A stretch of DNA of 64,000 nt from Pararge aegeria. Its lineage: Eukaryota > Arthropoda > Insecta > Lepidoptera > Nymphalidae. A program made the position numbers and the translations under genes. Shown piece after piece: positions 52,901-63,865 of the stretch. The stretch lies in assembly GCF_905163445.1 (NCBI RefSeq), contig NC_053200.1:2914001-2978000 (forward strand), read 5' to 3'. A model generated the notes under the pieces. It did no database searches. It worked only from the letters and a program-made list of their open reading frames with translations, and was not told the origin of the DNA. Each line of letters starts with the position of its first letter. The first letter of the stretch is position 1.

Positions 52901-53441
52901 AGAAAACATGAACTGGTTCCTTTTTCTTTTTATGTACAGGTGCTGCTGGTGGTGCGGGTAAGGATTCGTTTGATTCTTTAATAATAATTTCGATTATCGG
53001 TTCAGGAGCTTCGATGTAGTGAGGGTGTGATTCTCCACTATAAAGTGGAGCCGTTGGCAGTGCTCCGTAAGGAGGTCCAAAAGAACTTTCAGGTCCTTCA
53101 TCGTGAATATTGAGTATTTTAGGTTGGGCATAAATTTCGTTTTGGTTTACGGCTTCTACTAGGTTATCATGAGTAGGATCGTATAGCGGATCTTTCTGAG
53201 AGTATTGCACTACAGGTTCCATTTGCACTGCATAGGGTGGTAGTTTCGCTCCTCTTGGAGCAGCATTTGAGATTCTCCGATTGCTACTAATGGAGCGAAA
53301 ATGGGCAACTCTTGAATGTGGAAGTACGAGCGAGTATTGGAGATTCTGGGGTGTCCTTATATTGTCTAATTGTCGTTTCGGCTTCGTTTTCGTTGTTGAG
53401 TTCTTGGCGTACGTTGTGCTGAGCACAGCAAATGCTGTGAC
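49969..53441 (-). CDS. Large secreted proline/glutamine-rich protein, main exon (5' partial)
   Basis: A 3.47-kb open exon on the minus strand. It begins after a consensus acceptor (TTGTTTCAG, CTG at 53442-53444 on plus), phase 0, with VTAFAVLSTTYAKNS. This looks like the second half of a cleaved signal peptide, so the start codon is on an unseen upstream exon. It ends at a GTAAGT donor (49968-49963) after VILLVTG. Counting residues from 53450: a conserved-looking block EPVHVFYVKYSKDPHSKDK with IYEKPIPAI lies near 175-206, a proline-rich low-complexity region spans roughly 330-740, a polyglutamine tract interrupted by H, K and R spans about 763-835, and an acidic, more ordered C-terminal third follows (ELPDEVPDDLRQQLLSSGIL near 920). 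No catalytic domain or R&R chitin-binding consensus is visible. I do not recognise a named orthologue. Extracellular matrix or cuticle association is inferred from the signal peptide and composition only. Confidence 0.85.
50945..51165 (-). repeat. CAG/CAA repeat encoding the polyglutamine tract
   Basis: Mixed CAG and CAA codons with scattered CAT, AAG, GAG and CGA; about 73 codons, mostly Gln. The codon mixing suggests a selected protein tract more than a pure expanding microsatellite. Confidence 0.85.
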
Positions 53442-53667
53442 CTGAAACAAGAAAAAGGTATATTGTAGTTTTTGTTCTGTAGCGCTATGCTGGCGTCCTT
53501 AAGTAGAGTTCTGTGACATATTTGGGTAGGTTTTAATTTAATTACTGAAAGTTTGTAATTTGGAAGAAAGGTTGATTTGTCGTTTACTTTAACTTAAGGT
53601 TTTTTACATACTGCTTCGTAATTTGTCTACCTTTATATCTCTATTTTTGCTTCATTTATAATTTTTG

Positions 53668-53920
53668 ACGGCCCATTGGCGCAGTTTGCAGCGATCCTGC
53701 TTTCTGAGTCAAAGGCCGTGGGTTCGATTCCCACTACTGGAAAATGTTTGTGTGATGAACATGAAAGTTTTTCAGTGTCTGGGTGTTTATCTGTATATTA
53801 TAAGTATTTAATGTATATTATTTATAAAAATATTCATCAGTCATCGTAGTACCCATAACACAAGCTATGCTTACTTTGGGGCTAGATGGCGATATGTGTG
53901 TATTGTCGTAGTATATTTTG
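53668..53920 (+). mobile_element. SINE-A, full length
   Basis: ACGGCCCATTGGCGCAGTTT, GTGGGTTCGATTCCCACTAC, CACAAGCTATGCTTACTTTG, GATGGCGATATGTGTG. It lies 227 bp upstream of the Q-rich exon acceptor. Confidence 0.85.
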
Positions 53921-54264
53921 AACTTAAACTTAATTTATCAAGTGTAATAGCTACCAATTATAAACAAAACCGAATAGGCTTATAACTTGCACCAAAACAG
54001 AAAGGGGATTCAAAAGAAACTCGTTTGTCTGCATTCTAATAAAAATAAAAGTGTGCCTTCATGTATGCCTACGTGATGGTATTTTAAATATTTTTAAAGG
54101 TACTCGCTGCTCAATTCAGAGAACAATATTTATATTTTGATAAATTTTTAGGTAATCTGTTTAGTAAGTAGTTTTTTTTCCGTATCATAATAATATATAT
54201 TAGTTTATTATTTTTATATTTATTTCATATACATATACTTTTTAGGTGTCTAATAATTTTACAC

Positions 54265-54430
54265 CACCTATATGTTCTCGCTCGTGTTGTCGTAATCCTA
54301 AGGTTGCCTGGCAGAGATCGCTTCAAAGCGATTAGGCTGCCTTTTGTATTCTACTCCAGTCGTTGAGTTTATCTCTATTTGTCCTTTATTTCCCTAACAG
54401 TGGTAAAGAGTTTTAATTAAAAAAAAATAA
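54265..54430 (+). mobile_element. LINE tail E
   Basis: TAAGGTTGCCTGGCAGAGAT, CAAAGCGATTAGGCTGCCTT and an AATTAAAAAAAAATAAG tail. Confidence 0.68.
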
Positions 54431-56478
54431 GTATTTAAAATAAAAATATTAAATTAGATTTGGGACTTTAAATTGGAAATTTAATAATCGACATACTTAG
54501 ATCTCTCATTATTTTTAGCTCACCTGAGCCCACTGCCAACCTATAGGTGCATACATAGGCTACTAAACGCGTACGAAGAACGCGTGCGACAGGTAGTAAA
54601 AAATAACTATCGCAAAAACCTACGTAAAAACTAATATTACAAAATGTATTAACACAGTCTTGTCTGATTGTTTTAACATTTTTATGATATTGCAGCATGG
54701 TGCTGAGGTAAGTGTGGAGATTGTCAACTTGTCAATGCTAATTTATTTTGTAACGCACACATTGCTCCATTGTCAGCAAACTGTTGAAAGTAAAAGTAAG
54801 CTTATGTGTTACTTGAAGCAATATTCTATAGGTAGTAGTAGATCTAGCATATACAAACTGTAAGAATTTCAAATATCAACCTCCCAGGCGCAGCGGGGTT
54901 TAATATGTGGGAGGCTCCCGGCGTCTCTCTGTATAACTGTCTTACGCCTAAGATGGTAGCCCGCTACCATCTTACGTCCGTTTTCCATCAAATCTATCTG
55001 TAATCTGGTGATAAGTTGCTAAGCGTAATTGTTCTTTGTTAGAAATTGTATGGTAATTTTTTGACAATGACAACGTTGCTAAGTTATAAATTTCTGGATT
55101 ACTGAGAGGTTGACTATAGACGATGGGCATTAGACTGTATCAAGAGACTGCAGTAAGGCTAACTTGTACTACAGCGAAATAAAATATATTTTCTGAGATT
55201 TTAAATAGCCGAGCGAACGTCTAAAGCTGAAAACTACAAAGCATGCTTTACCTCTTAACTTAAGAAAAAGTTTAAAAGACACAAAGTTATGAGTTTATCT
55301 CGTTTTAACAGTAATTTCGCTCGTAGCAGAGCTTTTTGGGACGGAAGCATTGCTGTGTTCCAGTCTGAACGGTGTGGTGGCTATACATCCAATAAACCAA
55401 CCTTTTTTCTCATCTTGGTATTGAAAGAAAAACAAAATTAATTTATTTGAAGTACCTATGCCCAGTTCATTAGCACTTTTGAAACATCAAGTCAGTCTGT
55501 TTGTAGTTGTACCGGTAAGAGCCGGCAAGAAACTCAGCAGATTGCTCTTTTTAACTTCATTTTACTGTTTACCATGAAAAATTATATATAAAACTTGTTT
55601 TTGCCTGCAGCTTCACTCACGTTAAGTTAAATTTTTGATTTGGTAAACTTTAACCACAAAGGTTTAAAAAATGTCTTGCTGCTAATAGAAAAATATGAAC
55701 GTAAATTACTTAAAAAATCAGAAACTTTCATGTAAATTTTCATCCCCTATTTTATGCCTTTGGAGTTAGAATTTTTAGAATTTGTGAAAAACGCATTTCT
55801 TAATTTTTAATCGAAAACCTACAATCAAAGTTTCATGGAGTTAATTTATATAAAATTTAATTATTATTTATCAGAGATATACACGTGTTATTTTTTTATG
55901 TAACTACATATTATATCAAAGTTTCATGGAATTAACTTAAAAAATAAATTGATAAATGAAGGATTTTATACAAACTTTCATCCCTATTGAAACCTCTTAG
56001 GATTGCAATTTTAAAATACTATCTTAGCGAATACATTGTAATAACTATCTGTGTGCATAATTTCAGCCCGATCCGTCATGTGTTTAGACTTTGACTTTGA
56101 CCTTGACTATATATATATAGATATAGAATTTTGTATCTTGTGAGAGATGAAAGCGAAGCCTGCTTCCAAGCAGCCTTTTAGTCACAACGTCGTCATTCGT
56201 ATTCGAGCTTTTAACTACAATATAGTTACTCTACTCGTAATTACTGTAGGTACTATAGTTTAATGATAGTTATTAAACTAATGCATACACGAGTAGCAAG
56301 ACCAGTAACGCAACCTTATAAACAAGAATTTGCCCGCTAGGCCAGTAGACCGAGCAGTGGGACTATCGGCAGCAATTTTCCACAATTTCCCTGAGCCTTT
56401 TTCTCACGGTCAACGTATAAATTACGCATTGCACTTGTTCAAATAACATCTCTTATGTTATAATGAATAAATAAATAA
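54431..56478. other. Right intergenic or intron region, no gene seen
   Basis: AT-rich DNA with a SINE-D scrap near 54945-54975, LINE tail G (minus) at 55440-55560 and repeated CAAAGTTTCATGGA(G/A)TTAA phrases at 55830 and 55917. The missing first exon of the Q-rich gene may lie here or beyond; no short ATG-plus-donor exon could be chosen with confidence. Confidence 0.45.
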
Positions 56479-56773
56479 TCTTAATATATATAAATCTCCT
56501 GTCACGATGTTTGTCCGCGATGGACTCCTAAACTACTTAACCGATTTTAAATTAAATTGGCACACCGTGAGCAGTCTGCTCCAACTTAAGAGATAGGATA
56601 GCTTAGATCTTTAATTATAGTCGCAATTTTATTTTATTGCAAATTATTTGTCTTTAATTAATTGACTGTCACATGTTATACATATATATACTACTATACT
56701 CATTTAAGGCTTAGCGATACTGAATAATTTAAAAACAAAATCAAACGCAGACGAAGTCGCGGGCAACAGCTAG
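56479..56773 (+). mobile_element. Non-autonomous Helitron
   Basis: Begins TCTTAATATATATAAATCTC and ends AGTCGCGGGCAACAGCTAG followed by T. The last 40 bp match the ends at 43198 and 57392. It directly abuts the minus-strand SINE-A at 56775. Confidence 0.7.
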
Positions 56774-56774
56774 T

Positions 56775-57519
56775 AATTAATAAATATACTACGACGATAC
56801 ACACATCGCCATCTAGCCCCAAAGTAAGCGTAGCGTGTTATGGGTACTAAGATGACTGATGAATATTTTTATGAATAACATACATAAATACTTATAATCC
56901 CTATCCCTGAAGGGATAATCCCTATCCCATAAGATGAAATGAAAATAAAATTTAAAGTTCAGTCTGTTATCCCTATCCCTACTAATATTATAAATGACAA
57001 TGTAAGTTTGTTTGTTACGCTTTCACGCAAAAACTACTTAACCGATCCTCATGAAACTTTGTACACATATTCTTGGAAGTGTTAGAAGTAATATAGGATA
57101 CTTTTTAAGTTTTTATCCCGACATTAAGCTCGGTTCCTTTGGTAGAGGGGATGAGTGTTTGACGATTGTACACCATAACTCCGACAAATTATAACCGATT
57201 AAAATAATTGTTTTTGTACTATAGAGGTTATAATATGTGTTTAATTTTGCCCTAACTGCGGTTGGAGATAGAGGACAGAACTCCTCATTTAAGGCTTAGC
57301 GATACGACATATTTTTTTTAGATCTACAACTATATTTAATGCCACATCAAAAAACAAAATCAAACGCAGACGAAGTCGCGGGCAACAGCTAGTATACATA
57401 GACAGACACAGACACTGAAAAACATTAATTTTCATCACACAAACATTTTCCAGTTGTGGGAATCGAACCCACGGCCTTGGACTCAGAAAGCAGGGTCGTT
57501 GCCCACTGCGCTAATCGGG
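56775..57519 (-). mobile_element. SINE-A split by the Helitron at 56898
   Basis: CACATCGCCATCTAGCCCCA to AAATACTTATAA (56897), then TATACATAGACAGACAC (57393) to CCAGTTGTGGGAATCGAACC and CCCACTGCGCTAATCGG. Confidence 0.85.
56898..57392 (+). mobile_element. Non-autonomous Helitron splitting a SINE-A copy
   Basis: Inserted exactly between A (56897) and T (57393) of a minus-strand SINE-A, whose text reads ...TACTTATAA | TATACATAG... when the insert is removed. The 3' end is GGGCAACAGCTAG (CTAG 57389-57392). A second standard start, TCCCTACTAATATTATAAAT, lies inside at 56976, so the first 78 bp (repeats of ATCCCTATCCC) appear to be added upstream of the usual 5' end. Confidence 0.8.
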
Positions 57520-57719
57520 AATTTATAAAGACTACGTATTGGCGTGTTAATAGGCGGCATGTCCTGTAGTTAAGTAGACTTAAGTAGACGTGTGGTGTCG
57601 GCTGATTAGAATACAGCTGTCACCACCCCTCTTCCCGCGGCTGTAGTACGGGGTGACTAAAGGAGTATAATGGAATACCAGCAGCAGCGTCCTCTGTGCT
57701 ACTACTACTATTGACTTTA

Positions 57720-58005
57720 GTATAAAGGACTACTTAATTGATAAAAAAGCTTGGGTGTGAATTATTGCTCTAACCTAGCTCTTCTAATAATTTTAAAAGA
57801 CAATGTGAGATGGTGATAACAAAAAAAACACCCGGCTAAGTTTGTCGTGGGCAAGTCAAGGACGCGTCTGGAACCCTCGCAGCTTAATTTTTAATTTTAC
57901 GGATATTGTTATCGCCATCATCTCACTACCGTGTAATTCTCATGTAAAGTACGCAACGTGCCATCTTTGGGCCTTGAAATAAGATATTTTTGACTTTGAC
58001 TTTAT
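57720..58005 (+). mobile_element. LINE tail C
   Basis: AAAAAAGCTTGGGTGTGAAT, CACCCGGCTAAGTTTGTCGT, CATCATCTCACTACCGTGTA and a TTTGACTTTGACTTT tail. Confidence 0.72.
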
Positions 58006-58009
58006 TGCG

Positions 58010-59910
58010 ATCACAAACCCTAGATGCCTTTAGTCCAGCAGTGGGCTGTTATAGGCTATTGATGACGATACATACTAATATTAAATGCAAAAGTTTTTCT
58101 GTGCACCGACAAAATAATGTATAACTTTTTTTATTATAAACCCATTACCAACCCACTGGGCAAAGATCATCCTCTTAAAAAGAGAATCAGGCCATAGACT
58201 ATGCATTATTGTGTAAAAATTACACCAGTCTAAATAAAAAACCAATCTCAGAATACATTTAACCTTAACCTTTAACATATATTTTTGTCAATTACGGTAA
58301 ACAACATACTTCTTATCTTCTCTATTCACTTTGAATTCATAAAATAATTACTCTTTTACTATTATAGTCCTTTCCTTTTCTTTCCTTTCTATTCCTTTTC
58401 CTCTTTTTAAAATATCCCCGATTAATCCCAAACGCCCGATGTCGCTTCCGCGCCATCTTTTCTTTTTCCTCCTTTCACGCTTTTTTCCTTTTTTTTTCAC
58501 CGCGTCGCTTTAGTCGCCAGTCCCTCCAAATTTCGTGGCAGCACCGTATTATCAAATAAAGCTCATCAAATCTGTTTTTATCGAACATGGAAGGATGGCT
58601 AAGTTCTTTTATAATTTAGAGATATTTTATTCATTTGCACATCAATTAGTATCGATAATGGCTAGCTTAGAATGGCATTTTACTTTGACGAAAATGCAAG
58701 TAACCTTACAATGGTTTATTGCTATTATTATAATTGCATATTAGCATAAACATAATTGCATTGCAATGAGAATTGCATTTTACCGACGCGAGTAATTTTA
58801 AATTAAGTTAAATGAAGTAACAGGTAAGTGTAAAGATAATAAAAATTGTGCAGGATCTGAAAAAAGTGATAAAGTTAAAACAATGTCAGAATTCTGAGAA
58901 TTGTGTATGCAGTGTTGAGCAATTTATTATTGTCCGTATAGATACTACCGTATGAAGTTAATCAAGATAAAATATAATATAGTTAAGTAACTAACAGCAT
59001 TCTTTTTGTTGCAAAGGAATATTCGGTTTTTGAAATTAGCTACGTTCCGACATATTCAGTAACAGAATGATAAATGCCGATTGATATATCAATATCTGAC
59101 CACGGGCTTTTTTACTACAGTTAGAGCTTTTTGTACCAAAGCTTCTGGGGTAGTATTATTTGCCGCTATACTTCTTTCTGGTATGCAATACTAATTTGTT
59201 CCGAGAAGGCGTAGATGTCGATATAATTCCAGGTTAGTAGTTAGTACCTCAAGTTGATAGTTATTTTACGACGTGTTCACTGCATTCCCGGCGAAATGTT
59301 GCTCTTTATATAGGCGATGGTGAATAGGTGAGTGATCCCGGATCCGCTTGATCCGTCCATTATGACTTTAAAAACACCTTGTGTATTATAGCTCCCTTCC
59401 CTTCTATTTCGAGACTACACCTCCTGACAACGCGGAGTTATTCAATACAGGATCGCTACTAAAGCACTTTAACGTCCTTTATTCCACTGAGCTATGTCCA
59501 TCAATTATAAATACAAAAAAAACCTGTGTCTATTTGCTTCCTCCTCGACTCTACACTTAATGATCCCATACGTGATCGCTGCAGGTCCTTCGAACCTTTT
59601 AACGCCCTTCAGTCCTCTGAGTTATACGCCCCGTCCTATTGAATTCGTTGAGCTACGTAACTCTGGTTAATATAACTACTGATTTCCTAACTTTTTATTT
59701 TGCTAGCTGAGCTTCGTTATAATTGCTATTTATTTTTTACGGTCTAATCACATTATTAACATTTTCAAAGTAACAATATTTGGCAAAGAACAGCCAAAAT
59801 ATTTCGAAGTCTTAGTTTAAAAGCTTTGTTCATCAGGCACTGATTTCAGACGAAAATATTTAACAAAACATCCTCAAAAAATTTGTTCTGTTCTTCTAGA
59901 AAAAACTAGG
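58010..59910. other. No gene seen; pyrimidine-rich stretch at 58375-58530
   Basis: The plus strand at 58375-58530 is almost pure C/T with a few GC-rich words (CCCGATGTCGCTTCCGCG). The remainder is AT-rich. Phrases CGTCCTTTATTCCACTGAGC (59472) and CGCCCTTCAGTCCTCTGAG (59602) are similar and may be a decayed tandem repeat. Confidence 0.45.
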
Positions 59911-59914
59911 TAAT

Positions 59915-60165
59915 GATCACCCCAAGTGGAAGGTCCCGGGTTAAATCCCAAGTTGGAACAAATTGGGAGTTTATAATTACTCAACTATTCTCTCATACTT
60001 CTATCGGGGCTAGATGCAGCTCTATTGATAAAGCCGTGCCGCTAAGCGATAAAGCGTTACGGTACGACGCCGCGTAGGAATCGGCTAATGGTGTGGGTTT
60101 AATTAGACAGCATCATTTCCGCTTGGTGAGGCTACAGTCAAGGGCTAACTTGTACTGGACAAAGG
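59915..60165 (+). mobile_element. SINE-D, diverged, nearly full length
   Basis: AAGGTCCCGGGTTAAATCCC (B box), AAAGCCGTGCCGCTAAGCGA, GCCGCGTAGGAATCGGCTAA and AGTCAAGGGCTAACTTGTAC. Confidence 0.72.
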
Positions 60166-60234
60166 TTGGGAAATTGGAAATTCACCATCATGTCTCCGAG
60201 CACGTTAAGCCGTGGATGCCGCTTATTGTCACAA

Positions 60235-60480
60235 TCATCATCATATCAACCCGTTGCCAGTCCACTACAGGGCACGGATCTCCTTCCACAATAAGAACGG
60301 GTTAAGGCCGTAGTCCACCACGCTGTCCCAGTGCGGATTAGTGGATTCCACACACCATTGAGAACATTATGGAGAACTCTCAGACATGCAGTTTTCCTCA
60401 CGATATTTTTATTCCGTTAAAGCAAGTGATAACTTAGAAAAGTTATATGGGCGTGCTGGGATTCGAACTCTGCCCCACGG
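60235..60480 (-). mobile_element. SINE-B, nearly full length
   Basis: TCAACCCGTTGCCAGTCCAC, TAGTCCACCACGCTGTCCCA, CACACCATTGAGAACATTAT and GCTGGGATTCGAACTCTGCC (B box). Confidence 0.78.
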
Positions 60481-60484
60481 TAAT

Positions 60485-60750
60485 ATTAAGAATATTAAGG
60501 ATTACGTGAATGATAAAAAAGCTTGGGTATGAATTGCTCTTACTTCGTACCTCAACATTAACTAGACTGTGAGATGGTGATAACAAAAAAAAACCTGGCT
60601 AAGTTTGTTGTGGGCTCTTCTTAGACCAGGGCGCGTTTGTATACAGTTATCACCATCACTAGCATTAGTGTAACATGTTAAATGTATGAACGCTTCATAA
60701 GTGCCTGTAATACGGTCAACATGAATAAAACATTTTTGAATTTAGAATTT
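60485..60750 (+). mobile_element. LINE tail C
   Basis: AAAAAAGCTTGGGTATGAAT, CTGGCTAAGTTTGTTGTGGG, ACCAGGGCGCGTTTGTATAC and a GAATTTAGAATTTTTG tail. Confidence 0.68.
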
Positions 60751-61234
60751 TTGTATTTTTGCTAAAAATCGTAAAAGCCCGTCAACCTTTGGAGAAGCGT
60801 GGTGCGTGCATGCTCTAGAACTCTCTCTTTTATGAGAGAGGAGGCAATTTCTCAGCAGGGGCACATAAACAGGCTGAAATTAGGCGCTATTAAATTTGAT
60901 TTGGAATCAAGAGGTCATAATAGTTCTTTAAATTTACGAGCGATAAAAAATATGTTTACTATCTTCTTTTAACGTAGTAAATATCCGGAAATATATAAGA
61001 AGATTCTTCGATTAATTACCATTTAAAATTTATAAGGCTCATAGGTTTTGGTATTACATAATTCTGATTATGGGAAAGTTACCAAAATGTTATATAATGA
61101 CATGAATGGTTTATATGTTTGCACGAGCATATTTTTTTTTTATGTTTCAATTGACGGTCCATTGCAGCACTCCTGCCGGTACGTGGAATACCATAGCCTA
61201 ACAGAGTAACACTTTATTTGTTTATTTATATTTT

Positions 61235-61360
61235 ATACTCTTTGTTTGCACACAAACAATACAGAAGAAGAATTAAAAAACACAGACAGAAGCAGTAAAC
61301 AAAAGGCGACCTTATCGCTTAGTAGCAATCTCTGCCAGGCAACCTTAGGATAAGGAAAAC
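61235..61360 (-). mobile_element. LINE tail E
   Basis: AAAAGGCGACCTTATCGCTT and AGCAATCTCTGCCAGGCAAC, the reverse complement of the tail at 54300. Confidence 0.68.
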
Positions 61361-61489
61361 AAAAGGAAAACCCACTGCAGGTTGGGCATAATTAAAAAAA
61401 AATACATACTAATATATTCCACACCATACATATCCTCGGCAATGTAGCCTTTACGCACGTTTCGCTCCGATCACTTATCTTATATATAA

Positions 61490-61665
61490 ATCTCACCTGA
61501 TGGTAATCACTTACCATCAGGTGAGATTGCAGTCAAGGGCTACCTTGTAGAGGAATAAAAAAAAAAATTAGACATAGGCATTAGGCCAGTATATAATTAT
61601 AGCCACTGCGTATCTGCCAACCGAGTTGAAATTAACTCGGTTGGAGAGTTCATTTAAACTCGGTT
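61490..61665. repeat. Two small palindromes
   Basis: CTCACCTGATGGTAA/TTACCATCAGGTGAG at 61493-61526 is a head-to-head SINE-D end. CCAACCGAGTT/AACTCGGTTGG is at 61617-61644, with a third AACTCGGTTG at 61658. Confidence 0.75.
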
Positions 61666-61946
61666 GCCAGATACAATTACCTACTCGTACCTAATGTATA
61701 ATAATTGCATTGTTTGAACTTAGATTTAAGAATACATAACATGGCAGGTTATTTGGTGGCAACATTCCACAGTGACTAGCTAAATTGCTAAATTAGATGT
61801 CAAGTGAGATACAGAATTGGCTTGCTGTTGCCCCATAACAGATATGCGATGAGTTGACAACTGTCGCTATGAAATAATGCGTTTTGTAAGGAAACGACGA
61901 ATTAGCAACTATTGGACAGAAGCAGACGTTACTTTGCGGAAATCCA

Positions 61947-62276
61947 TAATATGTTATAAAAATTAAGGTTAATTTGCTATACACCGCGAACAGCAGAAGA
62001 ATCTGTATGGTGTAATTTATAATTTCTTCAATCCGTATACTCCACACCAAACATCCTCAGGAGATGTCGACTTTACAATGACCTAACAATTATTCATTTT
62101 AAAGTCAACATCTCCTGCGGATGCTCCGGTTTCGGAGCGAAATGTGCGTAGAGGGTACATTGACGAAGATCAGTTTGGTGTGGAGTACCTATAAGGATTG
62201 AAGAAACTAGAAATTACACCATACAGATTCTCCTGCCTTTTGCGGAGTATAGCAAATTAACCTTAATTTTCATAAT
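61947..62276. repeat. Large fold-back element
   Basis: Arms 61947-62077 and 62096-62276 are inverted copies (TTAAGGTTAATTTGCTATAC, GAATCTGTATGGTGTAATTT, CTCCACACCAAAC, CAGGAGATGT). The left arm lacks about 60 bp present in the right (CGAAATGTGCGTAGAGG...). It is the same family as 35-150 and 14247. Confidence 0.85.
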
Positions 62277-62289
62277 AAATCGTTTTAGT

Positions 62290-62785
62290 AAAATAGCAAT
62301 TGTGTATAAAAATATGCCAATGATATTTCTGATATCAATTTTCATTACGTATAGAATTACACTATTAATTCACTACGATCCATTCGCTGAAATTGGGTGT
62401 ATTGTGTCTTTATTGTTTCATCATTAACTTACATATCCTATTAAGTATGTGTGTCACGGTAACTTATCTTTGAAAGTAAGTTACAGTATACGAATTTAGT
62501 AATACACAAGGACGCTTAAGTTGTTTTTATAAATAAATACACACGCAGATATCCAAAATTAATATAATTAACACTTGTTGCAAGATGTAAGCTAAATAGT
62601 ACCTATTGCATAAATGCAACATTCCGAACTGAATTGAAGGACATGAGCGTTTTGGGTATTGCATCTTTTCTGTGAGTTTAGACCACAGAAAAGTTGCATG
62701 TATAATAAGTTACTTAGTAATATCTTGTGCTAAATGCAATATAAACCTTAAGAAGATTTGAATTCTTATACTTCCTAAAATCATC
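62290..62785. other. No gene seen
   Basis: AT-rich DNA with a weak inverted phrase near 62650-62700 (CTTTTCTGTG...CACAGAAAAG). Confidence 0.45.
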
Positions 62786-62789
62786 ATGA

Positions 62790-63070
62790 AGCGGTTATAG
62801 CGCATCGGGTAGGAGCTCGACTTAACTTTCGGAGGGCCGAGTTCGAATCACAACACACACCTCTAACTTTTCTAGGTTATGTGCGTTATAAGTAATTAAA
62901 ATATCACTTGCTTCAACGGTGAAGGAAAACAACGTGAGTGAACCTGTATGCCTGGGAGTTTTCTACATAATGTTCTCAAGGTGTGTGGAGTCCGCCAATC
63001 CTCACTTGATCAGCGTGGTGGACTACGGCCCCTTCTCATAGTGGGAGGAGACCCGTGCTCTGTAGTTTAC
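62790..63070 (+). mobile_element. SINE-B, full length
   Basis: AAGCGGTTATAGCGCATCGG (A box), GAGTTCGAATCACAACACAC (B box), AACGGTGAAGGAAAACAACG, CGTGGTGGACTACGGCC and GGAGACCCGTGCTCTGTAGT. Confidence 0.8.
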
Positions 63071-63124
63071 TTTAGTTTAGTTTTTATTTATAGCACACAT
63101 AGATATATATCTTATATCTGTAAG

Positions 63125-63378
63125 TCTATATATATAAAAATGTTATGTTGGTTTGTGTACGCTTCAAAAACTCAAGAAGTTCTGCACCGATCGAGCTGAA
63201 ATTTTGGCATGATCCGCATCAAGGATTGTTTTTATCTATTTTTTGCATCAGTCACATATCCGCGACCGCGAAACTACAGTTTTTTTTAACGATCGATGTA
63301 CCATTGACCGCGCCATCTGCCGAAAGCGAGAAAACACTCGCTGACATATGTATTCTTTGTTTGGCAGGGTACAACTAG
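63125..63378 (+). mobile_element. Short Helitron-like element
   Basis: Starts TCTATATATATAAAAATGTT and ends at CTAG (63375-63378) followed by T. Internal text (CACCGATCGAGCTGAAATTT) is typical of lepidopteran Helitrons. The left flank is G, not A, so the 5' end is less sure. Confidence 0.55.
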
Positions 63379-63464
63379 TTTATTATATATATATATATAG
63401 TATTTATGTATATATAGGTATATAAGCAAATATATATGTATATTTATATGCACTACCTACCTCT

Positions 63465-63607
63465 CTTCTTGAGCTGTGTTACGCTATTGGTTGCTTGGAA
63501 GAGATCATAGCGATAAGGCCGCGAAATTTTATACTTTGCGTACATTTTTTATTTAAAATCTTTGTTTGTTTATGTGGTGTACAATAAAAGTGTATCCATT
63601 CATTCAT
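63465..63607 (+). mobile_element. LINE tail E
   Basis: GGTTGCTTGGAAGAGATCAT, AGCGATAAGGCCGCGAAATT, GTGGTGTACAATAAAAGTGT and a (ATTC)n tail at 63596-63608. Confidence 0.72.
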
Positions 63608-63612
63608 TAATG

Positions 63613-63865
63613 ACGGCCGATTGGCGCAGTGGGTAGCGACCCTGCTTTCTGAGTTCAACGCCGTGGGTTCGATTCCCACAACTGGAAAACGTTTGTGTGA
63701 TGAACATGAATGTTTCTCAGTGTCTCTGTGTTTATCTGTATATATGTATATTATTAATTATAATATTCATCAGTCAACTCAGTACCCATAACACAAGCTA
63801 CGCTTACTTTGGGGCTCGATGGCGATGTGTATGTGTATTGTCGTAGTATATTAATTATTTATTTA
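63613..63865 (+). mobile_element. SINE-A, full length
   Basis: ACGGCCGATTGGCGCAGTGG, GTGGGTTCGATTCCCACAAC, CACAAGCTACGCTTACTTTG, GATGGCGATGTGTATGTG. Close to the family consensus. Confidence 0.87.

Noticed and set aside
53442..53450. Start of the Q-rich protein at 53450 (M-F-Q-V)
   Set aside because: The first codon is TTG and the bases form a TTGTTTCAG splice acceptor. The coding exon starts at 53441 and the true start codon is upstream.
58535..58744. Plus-strand 69-codon open frame with hydrophobic C-terminus
   Set aside because: It starts at GTG and has no splice, promoter or family support; AT-rich chance frame.
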